NCBI GenBank assembly: GCA_021613375.1
Contig: CM038721.1
Location: 3,526,486 to 3,590,485, forward strand
From: Megaleporinus macrocephalus
Lineage: Eukaryota > Chordata > Actinopteri > Characiformes > Anostomidae
Length of the DNA: 64,000 bases
Direction: 5' to 3'
Shown here: positions 1 through 11,250 of the stretch, piece by piece
Numbering within the stretch: the first letter of the stretch is position 1
How the letters are laid out: the number at the start of each line of letters is the position of its first letter
Notes under the pieces: model-generated
Seen by the model: the letters and a program-made list of their open reading frames with translations, nothing else
Database searches by the model: none
Told to the model about the DNA's origin: nothing
Position numbers and translations under genes: made by a program

Positions 1-1790
1 TCGCTGACTGTTTCCTGTAGTAAAAACCTCTGCGAATCGGCGATCACTCAGCGCTCGCTCAGTCGTGTAGTGTGACCTACTGAAAGACGCTCGCCGAGGC
101 ATCTCAGTGGCGAGTGTGAGTCCACAGCAGCGTCTAGCTACAGCCAAGGGGGTCTCTCTGCGGCTGTGGCCGACGCGATAGTCGAGAAGTACACCAACAG
201 TAAACAATGACTGCAGGAGGTTCTCGCTCTACTCAGACTCAAGAGCTGTTTGAAATTTGGTTCTCGTGTTTTTGGACAGCAGCCAGATGAGTGGGTGGTT
301 CTCCAGGGTGAAAGTCGTAAAATTGGTGACCCCGTGTCGTGTGAAACACTCACCATTACAGCTCAGACAGTCGTGTAGTGTGAAGAAGGTATAATACACA
401 ATCCAAACCATCCATTTGGTCAAGCTGAGCTTGTTTTTTTATTCAGGAAACAGACTTTACCTAAAAATATAACAAGCTTAACGATATTTATATATTTCTA
501 TGTTATTTAGGCTAGAGTTTATATTTATATTGGCCTATGATTAGGGAATAAGTGCTATCGGAGCACCTCTACAAACTACAGACCAGCAAACTGCATAGTT
601 GTGGCCCTTAACTCACTTTTTGGCCCTCTGGTTCTTTTTTCAACTGGTTTACCAGCGACACACAAAAGCTTTCGTCACTGCAGTCTTTCAAATGAACAAC
701 AGCAGGGACTGAATGCTGCCTGGCCAGCATGACTAAACCAGAGGATCTAAAGGGATTTCCTGTTGCAAACATCAACTGAATGGAAGTGTCTGATGAGTGA
801 AGGTGGAAAAGAAAAATAAATAAAAGCCAACATAAAACTATGGCTGATGATCAGAGACAGTGGTGAAACACTAATGTCTTGAAACGTCTAACCAAAACCA
901 AAAAAATAAAAATCTGTTAAAAAAAGTAAGGGTTAAAAGAAGAAGCAATTCTCAGATGGTTAACGTTACAGTTTTTCCCTGTACATACTCTTCCTGATGA
1001 CATGACTAGAAGAACACTTTGGAACTTCCCTGGTGCTCATTTAGTAACGCATGTCCTTCACGCTGACGTTGATAACGGATTGCATAACACCACCAAAGCC
1101 AGAATCAAAGGAGGTCACTAGGACACTGGAGCTGACTGGCCACAAGCCCATTGGTCTCTCAAACTCGTTTAACTTACGTAACTCTGGGAGTCTCCACCAA
1201 ACTCCTATCCCAACGCCTTTTCCCACCGACCAACAATGGAAAAATTAATTTAAATGAAAAAGACAGACCACCGGACGGACACAGTTCTTTGGCATTTGTA
1301 CAACAAAGAAGCTCAAACCAAATTAAAAGAAACGGGGAAATAAATGAGGGGGGCTCGTTTTCCCTGAAAGTTTGGATGAATACAGAAAGTAATAAGAGAG
1401 TTATGGCCATTAACAAACACTTACTTGTGAATCTGTACTCATCCTCCCGGCGTCTTAGCTCTAGCTCTACAGAGAAAGTTACAATGACAAAGACTTACAA
1501 TAACATCACTACCGTTATGCACAACACTGATCAACACTGATTTTACTCTGATCAACAAAACTTTCTGGTTCAGCTTTAAAAAAAAAATGTTGTTTTTTTT
1601 TTTTGTTGTTGTTGTTTTTTTTAATATTGTACAAATGCCAAGTCACAACATGTAGGTTGAAATGTCAGCCGAAATTAAATCTAGCCAATTAGGAGAAACA
1701 CAAGACACAATGAGGGCTTTAAGGAGGGCTTTAAGAGTCAGGACAACCTCTGTGAAAAACATCACCTGTCCAGTTAGGTAAGCTAGAGCA
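1..1790. other. clpx intron 5, left part: no gene recognised
   Basis: No conserved coding exon found. A 16-base direct repeat (CAGTCGTGTAGTGTGA) occurs near 58 and 369, suggesting an unclassified element in the first 400 bases. Around 1040-1230 the minus strand has a short open frame with no recognised homology. The rest is AT-rich intron. Confidence 0.5.
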
Positions 1791-1797
1791 ATCTATT

Positions 1798-1800
<3 letters not shown>

Positions 1801-1873
<73 letters not shown>

Positions 1874-1903
1874 CATACATACATACATACATACACACAC
1901 ACA
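1801..1903. repeat. (TA)n/(CATA)n/(CA)n compound microsatellite
   Basis: Pure TA run, then CATA and CA repeats, directly abutting the left end of the Tc1/mariner element at 1904. It looks like expansion of the TA target site. Confidence 0.9.
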
Positions 1904-3270
1904 CAGTGGGTATAAAAAGTCTACACACCCCTGTTCAAATGCCAGGTTTTTGTGATGTAAAAAAAAATGACAGCAAGACAAATAATTTCACAACTTTTTC
2001 CACCTTTAATGTGACCTATAGCCTGTGCAATGCAATTAAAAAACAAACAAATCTTTACAGCGAAAAATATAAAATAAAAAACTTCAAATACCCTGGTTGT
2101 ATAAATATGCACCTCCTTAAACTAATACTTGGTTGCAGCACCTTTGGCTTTTATTACAGCAGATTGCGAGGGCATCTCCTCTGCACAGCCTCTTCAGATC
2201 AGGTCTGGACTCTGGCTGGGCAATTCTAAAGCCTTAATCTTATTCTGGTGAAGCCATGCTTTTGTTGATTTAGACGTGTGCTTTGGATCATTGTCGTGCT
2301 CAGCTGGCCGAAGAAGGCCGAAGATTTTGTGCCAGCACTGACTGGTATTTGGAACTGTTCATTATTCCGTCCACCCTGACTAAGGCCCCAGTTCCAGCTG
2401 AGGAAAAACAGCCCTAAAGCATGATGCTGCCACCACCACGCTTCACTGTAGGTATGGTGTTCTTTTGGTGATGAGCAGTGTTGTTTTTGCGCCAAATATA
2501 CCTTTCGGGATTATGCCCAAAAAGTTCAACTTTGATTTCATCAGACCATAACGCATTTTCCCACATGCGTTTGGGAGATTTCAGATGTGTTTTTGCAAAA
2601 TTAAGTCGGGCTTAAATGTTTTTCTTTGAAAGATCAGGCTTCCGTCTTGCCACCCCACCGCATAGCCCAGACATATGAAGAAGACGGGAGATTGTTGTTA
2701 CATGTACCGCACAGCCAGTACTTGCCAGAAATTCTTGCAGCTCCTTCAGGGTTGCTGTCGGCCTCTTGGTAGCCTCCTTGACCAGTTTTCTTCTTGTCTT
2801 ATCATCAATTTTGCTCGGACGTCCTATTATTGGTAATGTCACAGTTGTGCCATGTTTTCTCCACTAGATGATGACAGTCTTCACTGTGTTCCATGGTATA
2901 TTTGAATAATGAGATCCCTCTGATGCTCGGTCAGCTCTTTGCGAACCATGGCTTTGTGCTGGAAGATGTGGCTACAAAAATGTCAGGACAAGCCTACTAC
3001 TGAACTTTATTTGGGGTTGATCAGAGGCCCTTTAATTGGTGACAGGTGTGTGCTGACTCCAATTTAACATGAGGTTGAATGTAATTGGTTAAATCTGAAC
3101 ACAGCCACACCCCCAGTTATAAAAGGGTGTGCACACTTATGCAACCACATTATTTCAGATGTTTTATTTTTACTTCACCTCCCTGAAAGATTTCTGTTTG
3201 TTTTCTTGCTGTCATTTTTTTTACATCACAAAAACCTGGCATTTGAACAGTAGACTTTTTATACTCACTG
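1904..3270 (-). mobile_element. Tc1/mariner element, degenerate, with terminal inverted repeats
   Basis: The ends form inverted repeats of roughly 100 bases: CAGTGGGTATAAAAAGTCTA at the left, and the complement of a near-identical sequence ending CACTG at 3270, followed by TA. Inside, the minus strand carries relics of a Tc1-type transposase: a helix-turn-helix segment at 2612-2842 (GRPSKIDDKTRRKLVKEA) and further left, at 2226-2495, a frameshifted remnant of the catalytic part. Stops and frameshifts make the transposase non-functional. The element sits in clpx intron 5. Confidence 0.88.
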
Positions 3271-3763
3271 TATATACGATATAGGTGTTCTCATATACAG
3301 GCCCGTAGGGGTGAACATGCTAAATATGTCCAAGGCGCCACAACTGCATACTTTACAAGCATAAAGAAAACAGCCAATCACGAAGCTTATATCAAATCTG
3401 GTCAAACATGGAAATGGACAGTCTGGGTGATTTACCAGACTCTTGCCAGTGACACTCAGAGCTTAAAGGCTGAGCACCAGCTAATATGAAAAGTCAAACA
3501 CATTATTATAGTGGAGTTTGAGATCCTAACTTGTGATTACTAAAAGTAAAAAATAAATAAATATTTATTTATTTATTTTTTTTACTGCTATAGCCGTTAT
3601 GTGTGTGATGTAGACGGTGGACAATGCTAGAAGACGCACTTACTGTAATGCACAATGACAGAAAGGTGGTGTTATTATTTTTTTTTTAGCTGATTAGATT
3701 AGATTAAAGTGATTCCGGCGGATTCCTTCCATTACATTACATTAGTAAGTGTTAGGCACGAAC

Positions 3764-3926
3764 CTCGGGGCGTGAGGGAGCCCTGTTTCTCCACCTCCAC
3801 CTGCTGCTGTCTGGAACCTGCTGGCATGTTGTTGTAGATGCGCTTGTAGTGGTTGTACACAGCCACTGACAGCACCTTCTTCGCATGGGCCTGGCCCACA
3901 ACGTACTTATCAAGGTAGGCATAGAT
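3764..3926 (-). CDS. clpx: clpx coding exon 5 (start of AAA+ region)
   Basis: 163 bases after a TATTAG acceptor; includes [20 protein letters not shown] and NHYKRIYNN, the conserved helix region preceding Walker A. Ends phase 1 before GTTCGT, an atypical but legal GT donor. The following exon is outside the window. Confidence 0.9.
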
Positions 3927-6900
3927 CTAATACAGAGGGGGGTAACAAAGAAACACACCAAATCAATTCATTCACTGAATGAACTACTCGTGCTAACAGT
4001 AAATAAGGCTAACGGGCACCAGTCAGCATATAATATAATATAATATAATATAATATAATATAATATAACATAATATAAATTGATAGAGTGCTCATGGCAG
4101 AGTCTACCGTCACCTTCACGGCTGGAAACATAAAACATCTCATTATGAAACGATACCTTCTTGGGCGGTGGTGGTGGTTTCTGTTGGAAGGCCAGCTTCA
4201 CAGCTTCAGCGGCCGACTCCGGGTCTTTATTCAGACTTTTCTTGGTGTCTGTTTCTGACAGCACCACGAAGAAGTGATGGCATTTCTCGCACTTGACAAA
4301 CCGAGTTGAGGCTGAAATAGAGAAGTAGCATCACTGGTTAACAACAGAAAACAACTCGCTTTAGAAGATACCTGTCTTCTATTTCAGATGGGAACCAAAT
4401 TAAAACACCAGCTGAAGTAGTCTAGTATCAGCATCTTATACCATCAGCTACTGAAACACCAACACACCACACATACCGTTCAGTATATTTCAGTATATTT
4501 ACTGTTTAAATACTGAACAGAATTAATTATTTATAAACTAATAATAAATGTTTTTACTCACTTCAATAAAAACAAGAGCTACATTAAACAAACAGAACAC
4601 TTCTGAAAAAAAGAGAATCTTAAAGTGTTTATTTATAGAGGCAGTAAATAAAACAGTGTCTTCTCGTTAACTCAGTTTCACATCTGGACCTTTATAAACA
4701 TATACACCTCTTCATTCCTGCCTCAACAGTGACTCTCCGCCTCCACTTCTCTTTATTACAGCACCTTATTCTTTCTCTGACTCACTTTACTCTCTGACTC
4801 TCCATTCCTGCCTCAACAGTGACTCTCCACCTCCACTTCTCTTTATTACAGCACCTTATTCTTTCTCTGACTCGCTTTACTCTCTGACTCTCCATTCCTG
4901 CCTCAACAGTCGCTCTTCACCTCCACTTCTCTTTATTACAGCACCTTATTCTTTCTCTGACTCGCTTTACTCTCCATTCCTGCCTCAACAGTCGCTCTCC
5001 GCCTCCACTTCTCTTTATTACAGCACCTTATTCTTTCTCTGACTCACTTTACTCTCTGACTCTCCATTCCTGCCTCAACAGTCGCTCTTCACCTCCACTT
5101 CTCTTTATTACAGCACCTTATTCTTTCTCTGACTCACTTTACTCTCCGACTCTCCATTCCTGCCTCAACAGTCGCTCTTCACCTCCACTTCTCTTTATTA
5201 CAGCACCTTATTCTTTCTCTGACTCGCTTTACTCTCCATTCCTGCCTCAACAGTCGCTCTCCGCCTCCACTTCTTTTTATTACAGCACCGTATTCTTTCT
5301 CTGACTCACTTTACTCTCCGACTCTCCATTCCTGCCTCAACAGTCGCTCTCCGCCTCCACTTCTCTTTATTACAGCACCGTATTCTTTCTCTGACTCGCT
5401 TTACTCTCCATTCCTGCCTCAACAGTCGCTCTCCACCTCCACTTCTCTTTATTACAGCACCTTTATTCTTTCTCTGACTCGCTTTACTCTCTGACTCTCC
5501 ATTCCTGCCTCAACAGTCGCTCTTCACCTCCACTTCTCTTTATTACAGCACCTTATTCTTTCTCTGACTCGCTTTACTCTCCAACCTGCTTTATTTCTTA
5601 ACTCACTTTACTCTACAACACTCTGACTTACTTTATTTCCAGACACTCCAACTCGCTTTACTCTACAACCTGCTTTATTTCTTGACTCGCTTTACTCACC
5701 GACCCACTTTACTCTCCAACTCGCTTTATTCCCCGACTCTGTGCCTCGCTTTATTCCCAGACTCTCCAAACCGCTTTACTCTCCGACCCTCTGACTTACT
5801 TTATTCCCAGACACTCCAACTAGGTTTATTGTCCGACTGCTGCTTCTCACTTCGTACCTCTTCTGTGTGTGTGCAACACTCCCCAATCTGCTCAGATCTG
5901 ATTGGCTGAGAAGTCTTTGGTGATATTACAGCGCACGTGATTGGTCCACAAAGTCCATATACCATAAAGATGAGAAAAGCTCCGCCTCTTAAAATAAACA
6001 CTGTCAGAACTAAATCCAACTCAGTAGTTTATCAGTTTGGGTCCACACTGGACAACGCCTGGGTCCAGACCCGGTCCACGCTCCACCTATTAGTGACCTC
6101 CGCACTATACGTTTCATTAACTGGATTAACAGGTCTAATAAAAGCTGTTGTAGTTTTTGATAGTATTTTTAAGCCACTGATTCTTTATCTGTTCTAAATG
6201 ATCAAAACTTAAAACTACTAATTATCATGTATGTGTTATTTGCCTCTATATCAGCCACTCCCAGCAGAAAGCCTGTTTTCATAGAACAGCAGGTTGAAAA
6301 GTTGTCCATAGACAGTAAACGCTGGTGCAGAGGCGGCAGTAGCAAAGCATCTGTTCAGTTTTCAGGAATCTCAGCTCATGAGCAGAGAAGCAGCCCAGAA
6401 AAGGCTCCACTGCCGGCTGAGCTGAACACGGCCACGGAAAGAAGCAGCCAGCAGTTACGCAAGCTGGTTTATTTTTAGTTTCAAAACAGTTTGTCCAGCG
6501 TACAGGCCGACATTCCACATGGACAAACTGTCCAGAAGGCCAACTGACACAATAACTTTGGGGAATGAGGGTCAGAGAAAAACCTGTCGCAACACCGTTT
6601 ACTTGAACAAACACAGATACGCTGGAAGTTCAAAAGTATCCAGACCAGAAACGAACAAGACTGTTAACCAGAGGTGACTAACAGGTAACCTCCGGACCCA
6701 GACGCTGTCCAATGTGGATCCAAACTGATAAACTACTGAGGACACAGGTCGGAGGATAAAGAGAGTCGGAGGATAAAGTGGAGGTGAAGAGCGACTGTTA
6801 AACAGTAAATATACTGAAATATACTGAACGGTATGTGTGGTGTGTTGGTGTTTCAGTAGTTGATGGTATAAGATGCTGATACTAGACTACTTCAGTAAAC

Positions 6901-9438
6901 AGGATACACCACTGAATCAGAACACACGCTAGAGATGATGACGGTCCAGGCTGGCATTGCTCAATCAAATCCTCACAGCAGTGTTCAACATCAGTACCTG
7001 ACCTCACTAACATTCAATCAAATCCTCATAGCAATGGTTAACATCGGTACCTGACCTCACTAACGCTCAATCAAATCCTCACAGCAATGTTCAACATCAG
7101 TACCTGACCTCACTAACATTCAATCAAATCCTCACAGCAATGTTCAACATCAGTACTTGACCTCGCTAACACTCAAGAAAATCCTCCCAGCAATGTTTAA
7201 CATCGGTACCTGACTTCACTAACGCTCAATCAAATCCTCACAGCAATGTTCAACATCAGTACCTCACTTTGCTAACATTCAAGCAAATCCTCCCATCAAT
7301 GGTTAACATCGGTACCTGACCTCACTAACGCTCAATCAAATCCTCCCAGCAATGTTCAACAACAGTACCTGATTTCACTAACGCTCAATCAAATCCTCTC
7401 ACAGCAATGTTCAACGTCAGTACCTGACCTCACTAACGCTCAATCACATCCTCACAGCAATGTTCAACATGAGTACCTCACTTTACTAACGCTCAATCAA
7501 ATCCTCACAGCAATGTTCAACATCAGTACCTGACTTCACTAATGCTCAATCAAATCCTCTCACAGCAATGTTCAACATCAGTACCTGACCTCACATTCAA
7601 TCAAATCCTCCCAGCAATGTTCAACAACAGCACCTGACCTCACTAACATTCAAGCAAATCCTCCCAGCAATGTTTAACATCAGTACCTGACCTCTAACGC
7701 TCAATCAAATCCTCACAGCAATGTTCAACATCAGTACCTGACCTCACTAACACTCAATCAAATCCTCACAGCAATGTTCAACATCAGCATCTGACCTCAC
7801 TAATTTTCAATCAAATGCTCACAGCAATGTTCAACATCAGTGCCTGATATAGAAATACAAGCATGGCACTCACAGACAAAGGTCTCCACGTGTGTGCAGG
7901 GATCTCCACATTTGGGACATCGAAGCTGACTTCCACCTTTCCCAGAGTTACCTGAGCTGGACCGCTTCCCACTTCCTTCACTCACAGACTTCTGAGAAGG
8001 AAGAGAAACAACAGGACGCTGGTTACTTCCTATTACACTTCCTGGTTCACGACAGCATCAACAGAAAGAAAGTGAGAGACGATCGAAATGATCCTAAAAG
8101 AAAAAACAGCTTCACCTTTCCACCATCTCCATCCTTCACCCCATCCTTAGAGGCGTAGTACACAGACGTCTCCGAGAAGGGTCTGACGGGGACTTTACGG
8201 CTCAGACGAACTTCATGACATCCAGCTCGGCTCAGACAGAGCAGCTGTCCCCTTGATCCAGAGATTCCTGACCAACAACAGAGAACACTTTACTTACTGC
8301 TCCAAGTCATCACAGCATATTAATCAACTTCATGTGTAATTATAACACCCAGCGGCCTTAGTTCAGTTTAGTTACTTTCAATGTAAGTCAATGGAACCAG
8401 AATTTTTCAGTTCATTTCTGAAGCATTTCTATTGGTCCATTCATCAGAAAATGTTCACATGATATAAAGTGCAACTGTCGTGTTTCAATAATAATAAAAA
8501 AATGGACCCCAATGATATACAGACTGAAGGGGGAACTCTATTAATAAGTATAACATGAAATGGTTTTGATGTCTAAGACATAGATTTATGGCAGTTTTGC
8601 AGTTAAACTTGACACATTAATTAGTTTTTTTTTATCTATTTATTGTGGAGGGATACACGCATGGGAGTTGTGAGGCCAAACAGTCCCTGATATAAATAGA
8701 TGTCATCACTCTCCAAAAGAAAAGTAAGTCCAAAATTGCATTTTTACAGGAGAGAACAAAACTTGTCTTTACTGTCAATGCAAGTCTATGGAACCAAAAT
8801 TATTTCCATGTGTTTTTTGAGCATTTCTATTGGTCCATTCATCATAGAATTTTCAAATGATGTAAAGACCAGCTGTCGTGTTTAAATAATGTAGAAAAAT
8901 ATAATTTGGCAAAAATTTAAAAATTAAGACACGTTTTTCTTTGGGCAGCAATGGTTTGTGTTGTACACATGGTGACCCCTGGTTCCCTTCACCACCACTG
9001 TAAAGAAACTGAGACTATAAGATTCTCTACAATTAACAGTTCTGACTTTTATATCACAATAACTGAGTTTTATATCACAATAACACTTTTAACTTTAAAC
9101 CACACAAGATTTGATACAGTCTGCTTGTGTTTCTACTTGTTATGCTAACGGCTATCAGGTTACCAGCTCCTGCTTTCTGTGCTAAAAACATTTAGTCCAC
9201 AACCAGCTGGCTTCTTAACAGTTCGCTAAAAACATGTTTAGCAGGTTAAAATATTGTACTCGTCGTCCAACCAGTAAAATAAGTTGTCTTTATATTAACT
9301 AAACCAGCTGGTTAGCAAGTTTGAGGCTAAGCTAAAGTTTTAGCTACAGTTACAACAACAACAACACCATAAACATGTCTTACCTTTATGTGCTGAATTT
9401 ATTATCAGTCTCGCCGCTGAAGTGCAGGCACAAGACAT
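3764..9438 (-). CDS. clpx: ClpX, mitochondrial AAA+ unfoldase (5' five coding exons; 3' part outside window)
   Basis: ClpX is the ATP-driven unfoldase of the mitochondrial matrix that feeds substrates to ClpP and also acts alone as a chaperone. Five minus-strand exons (9384-9438, 8116-8267, 7874-7991, 4157-4311, 3764-3926) join in frame through AG/GT boundaries into 214 codons plus one base. In order they give an Arg/Ala/Ser-rich transit peptide, a low-complexity linker, a four-cysteine zinc-binding domain (RCPKCGDPC, then KCEKCHHFF), a proline-rich stretch (QKPPPPPKK), and the start of the ATPase region (YLDKYVVGQ). The vertebrate protein is about 630 residues, so the Walker A/B and sensor motifs are missing here because they lie left of base 1, not because the gene is broken. 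The last visible intron is at least 3.7 kb. Assignment rests on remembered family sequence and is strong. Confidence 0.95.
4027..4078. repeat. (TATAA)n microsatellite
   Basis: About ten pentanucleotide units in clpx intron 4, about 80 bases 3' of exon 4 in transcription order. Confidence 0.85.
4157..4311 (-). CDS. clpx: clpx coding exon 4 (second half of zinc-binding domain)
   Basis: 155 bases; begins after a TTTCAG acceptor with [19 protein letters not shown], completing the four-cysteine zinc site, then [19 protein letters not shown] leading into the ATPase domain. Donor GTATCG. Confidence 0.93.
4408..6900. mobile_element. Fold-back (inverted-repeat) element with an expanded minisatellite in its left arm
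   Basis: Bases 4408-4508 are the reverse complement of about 6805-6898, and 6023-6078 the reverse complement of about 6690-6741, in colinear order, so the whole is one inverted-repeat element with a loop of about 600 bases. The right arm has a single short stretch (about 6742-6805) related to the minisatellite unit; the left arm has the unit expanded to about 1.1 kb. No transposase recognised. Lies in clpx intron 3. Confidence 0.75.
4713..5845. repeat. Minisatellite, 80-90 base unit, about ten copies plus degenerate tail
   Basis: The unit contains CATTCCTGCCTCAACAGT, CCTCCACTTCTCTTTATTAC and TTCTTTCTCTGACTCGCTTT. Copy starts at 4713, 4803, 4893 and 4975 show 82-90 base spacing. After about 5580 it degenerates into shorter ACTC/TTTATT repeats. 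Pyrimidine-rich on the plus strand. Confidence 0.9.
6945..7850. repeat. Minisatellite, about 53 base unit, about 17 copies
   Basis: The unit contains CTCAATCAAATCCTCACAGC, AATGTTCAACATCAGTACCT and GACCTCACTAACG with point variants. It ends about 25 bases from clpx exon 3 (donor at 7873), so in the transcript the array follows that donor almost directly. Confidence 0.92.
7874..7991 (-). CDS. clpx: clpx coding exon 3 (first half of zinc-binding domain)
   Basis: 118 bases; Ser/Gly-rich linker followed by [18 protein letters not shown], which supplies the first pair of zinc-ligand cysteines of the ClpX N-terminal domain. Ends phase 1 before GTGAGT. A 53-base minisatellite lies immediately 3' in the intron. 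Confidence 0.93.
8116..8267 (-). CDS. clpx: clpx coding exon 2
   Basis: 152 bases, phase 1 in, phase 0 out, ending GGAAAG before GTGAAG. Encodes the variable presequence/linker; the segment [15 protein letters not shown] matches the vertebrate ClpX linker (R-x-F-x-E-T-x-x-Y-x-ASKDG). No domain beyond that. Confidence 0.92.
8380..8890. repeat. Two copies of a dispersed repeat (8380-8480 and 8755-8890)
   Basis: Both copies contain CATTTCTATTGGTCCATTCA followed by a stretch ending near CTGTCGTGTTT. Reverse-complement relatives occur at about 22290-22400 and 28440-28520. Family unknown; probably a non-autonomous DNA element. Confidence 0.65.
9384..9438 (-). CDS. clpx: clpx coding exon 1
   Basis: Starts at ATG (9438-9436) and encodes [18 protein letters not shown], a typical basic, hydroxylated, acid-free mitochondrial presequence. 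Ends with one base of a glycine codon before a GTAAGA donor. A damaged second copy of most of this exon lies about 1.06 kb upstream (see 9975-10493). Confidence 0.9.
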
Positions 9439-9850
9439 GATTTCGACACTTAGCTACGTCTTCTTGTGCAGCTGAACAAAAAGAAAGAAAAGCTAAATAA
9501 ACATATATATATATTTAGAATAAGATATAAGAGATTTTCTAACCGGCTAACCAGCTGAATGTCATTACCATTCAGTTAGCCGCTGAGCTAACGTTCAAAC
9601 AGCTGCTAACAGTTAGCCGACAGCGTTTCTGCGGGTCTGTTTTAGTCAAACGAGGGTAGAAAACGAAAAGTTGTTTTAGGAAACTTCCATGGAGAATGCA
9701 AACTAACCGCAGCTCCCAGGGACAGAGGACAGCCAGGAGCTGACCTGAGCTGAGCTGAGCTGACCTGAGCTGAGCTGAGCTGAGCTAAGCTATGTGGCTA
9801 CCCGAGCTGGAGGCAGCTCAGATGTATGCTGTAGTCAGAAAAGCACGGCG
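9439..9850 (-). promoter_or_regulatory. clpx: Probable clpx 5' UTR/promoter region
   Basis: The stretch directly upstream of the clpx ATG, inferred from position only. It includes a short imperfect tandem repeat of CTGAG/CTGACCTGAG units at about 9742-9790. No TATA box or initiator could be fixed. Confidence 0.4.
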
Positions 9851-9974
9851 ACAGGTCGTGTCCCAAACCGCATACAAGCGCACTCACTTACACTGAACAC
9901 CCCTAATGAGAGCACTACTACAGGCAGTGTTTCAAGTATAATAAAATAAAAATAAATAAGAGAAAATTAGGCAA

Positions 9975-10493
9975 GAATTAAGATACACGATTTTCTTTGG
10001 GCAGCAATGGTTTGTGTTGTACACATGGTGACCCCTGGTTCCCTTCACCACCACTGTAAAGAAATCTGAGACTATTAGATTTTCTACAATTAACAGTTGA
10101 GACTTTTTTTTGCTTAGTTTTGACTTAGACATCACAATAACACCTTCAACTTTAAACCACAGTTACGGCAAGATTTGATAAAATCTGCTTTTGTTTCTAC
10201 TTGTTATGCTAACGGCTATCAGGTTACTAGCTCCTGCTTTCTGTGCTAAAAACATTTAGTTTACAACCAGCTGGCTTCTTAACAGTTCGCTAGAAACATG
10301 TTTAGCAGGTTAAAATATTGTACTCGTCGTCCAACCAGTAAAATAAGTTGTCTTTATATTAACAAAACCAGCTGGTTAGCAACGTCGAGGCTAAGCTAAA
10401 GTTTTAGCTACAGTTACAACAACAACAACACCATAAACATGTCTTTCCTTTATGTGCTGAATTTATTATCAGTCTTGCCGCTGAAGTGCAGGC
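9975..10493 (-). pseudogene. Partial duplicate of clpx intron 1/exon 1 (exon copy at 10448-10493)
   Basis: About 510 bases resemble 8921-9429 nearly base for base, including 45 bases of clpx exon 1. The copy breaks at 10493 (equivalent to 9429), inside the exon, so the ATG and first codons are absent. The donor GTAAGA has become GAAAGA. One exonic difference is synonymous. It lies upstream of the true exon 1, so it cannot code as it stands. Confidence 0.85.
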
Positions 10494-10627
10494 GATTATA
10501 TTATTATAAAGTCACAGAGAAAGTGTGTACCAAACCATTAGGTTCTGTTTAATTTAGAGCTGTGGACTACAACACATAGAGGAGTGAGGGACAGTATGAC
10601 TGTGGATTATTTGTTTTATTATACAAG

Positions 10628-10628
10628 T

Positions 10629-10659
<31 letters not shown>

Positions 10660-10662
10660 TTA
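10628..10662. repeat. (TTTA)n microsatellite
   Basis: Simple tetranucleotide run in the clpx-spg21 spacer. Confidence 0.9.
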
Positions 10663-10939
10663 TTCATATTGGCCCTTGGTTTACCTTATACATAATATTT
10701 GATATATTTAAGTCTTTCCTGCCCCCTATTTATGACTGTAAGTACATAATTATGTAAATCTAATAGGCCAACATTGCTATTAAACACTAGAAATCAATAA
10801 ACACCCAGAGTGTCATTTATTTAGAATTTAGAATTTAAAACAGAGCAATTTTCAAATCACAAGAGCTACAATTTTGATTATAGTCTATATTGTTAACACG
10901 TTTTAAGCTGGGAAATTTAGGCAAATTGCTCATAAAAAA

Positions 10940-11250
10940 TATCTTCTTCTTTCAGCTTTTCCCTTTTCAGGGGTCGCCACACCGAGTCATCCTCCTCCAT
11001 CTCACTCTGTCCTCTGCATCCTTTGTCCCCACACCAACTACTTCCATGTCCTCTCTAACTGCATCCATACATCTCCTCCTGGCAGCTGCATTTCTAACAT
11101 CCTTCTACCAATATACCCGCTGTCCCTCCTCTGGACATGTCCAAACCATCTCAGTCTGGCTTCTCTAACTTTATCCCATAGTTCGTTAACCTGTGCTGTA
11201 CCTCTGATGGTCTCATTCCTAACCTTATCCATCCTTGTCACTCCCAAGGA
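10940..11250 (-). mobile_element. Non-LTR retrotransposon fragment (3' coding end), minus strand
   Basis: Minus-strand translation contains VRNETIRGTAQVNELWDKVR and EARLRWFGHVQRR, a C-terminal reverse-transcriptase ORF tail common in animal non-LTR elements (the LRWFGHV motif). Truncated, and abuts a plus-strand L2-like fragment at about 11250. Confidence 0.8.

Noticed and set aside
2612..2842. Functional Tc1 transposase
   Set aside because: Only the N-terminal helix-turn-helix part is open; the catalytic part is frameshifted and interrupted.
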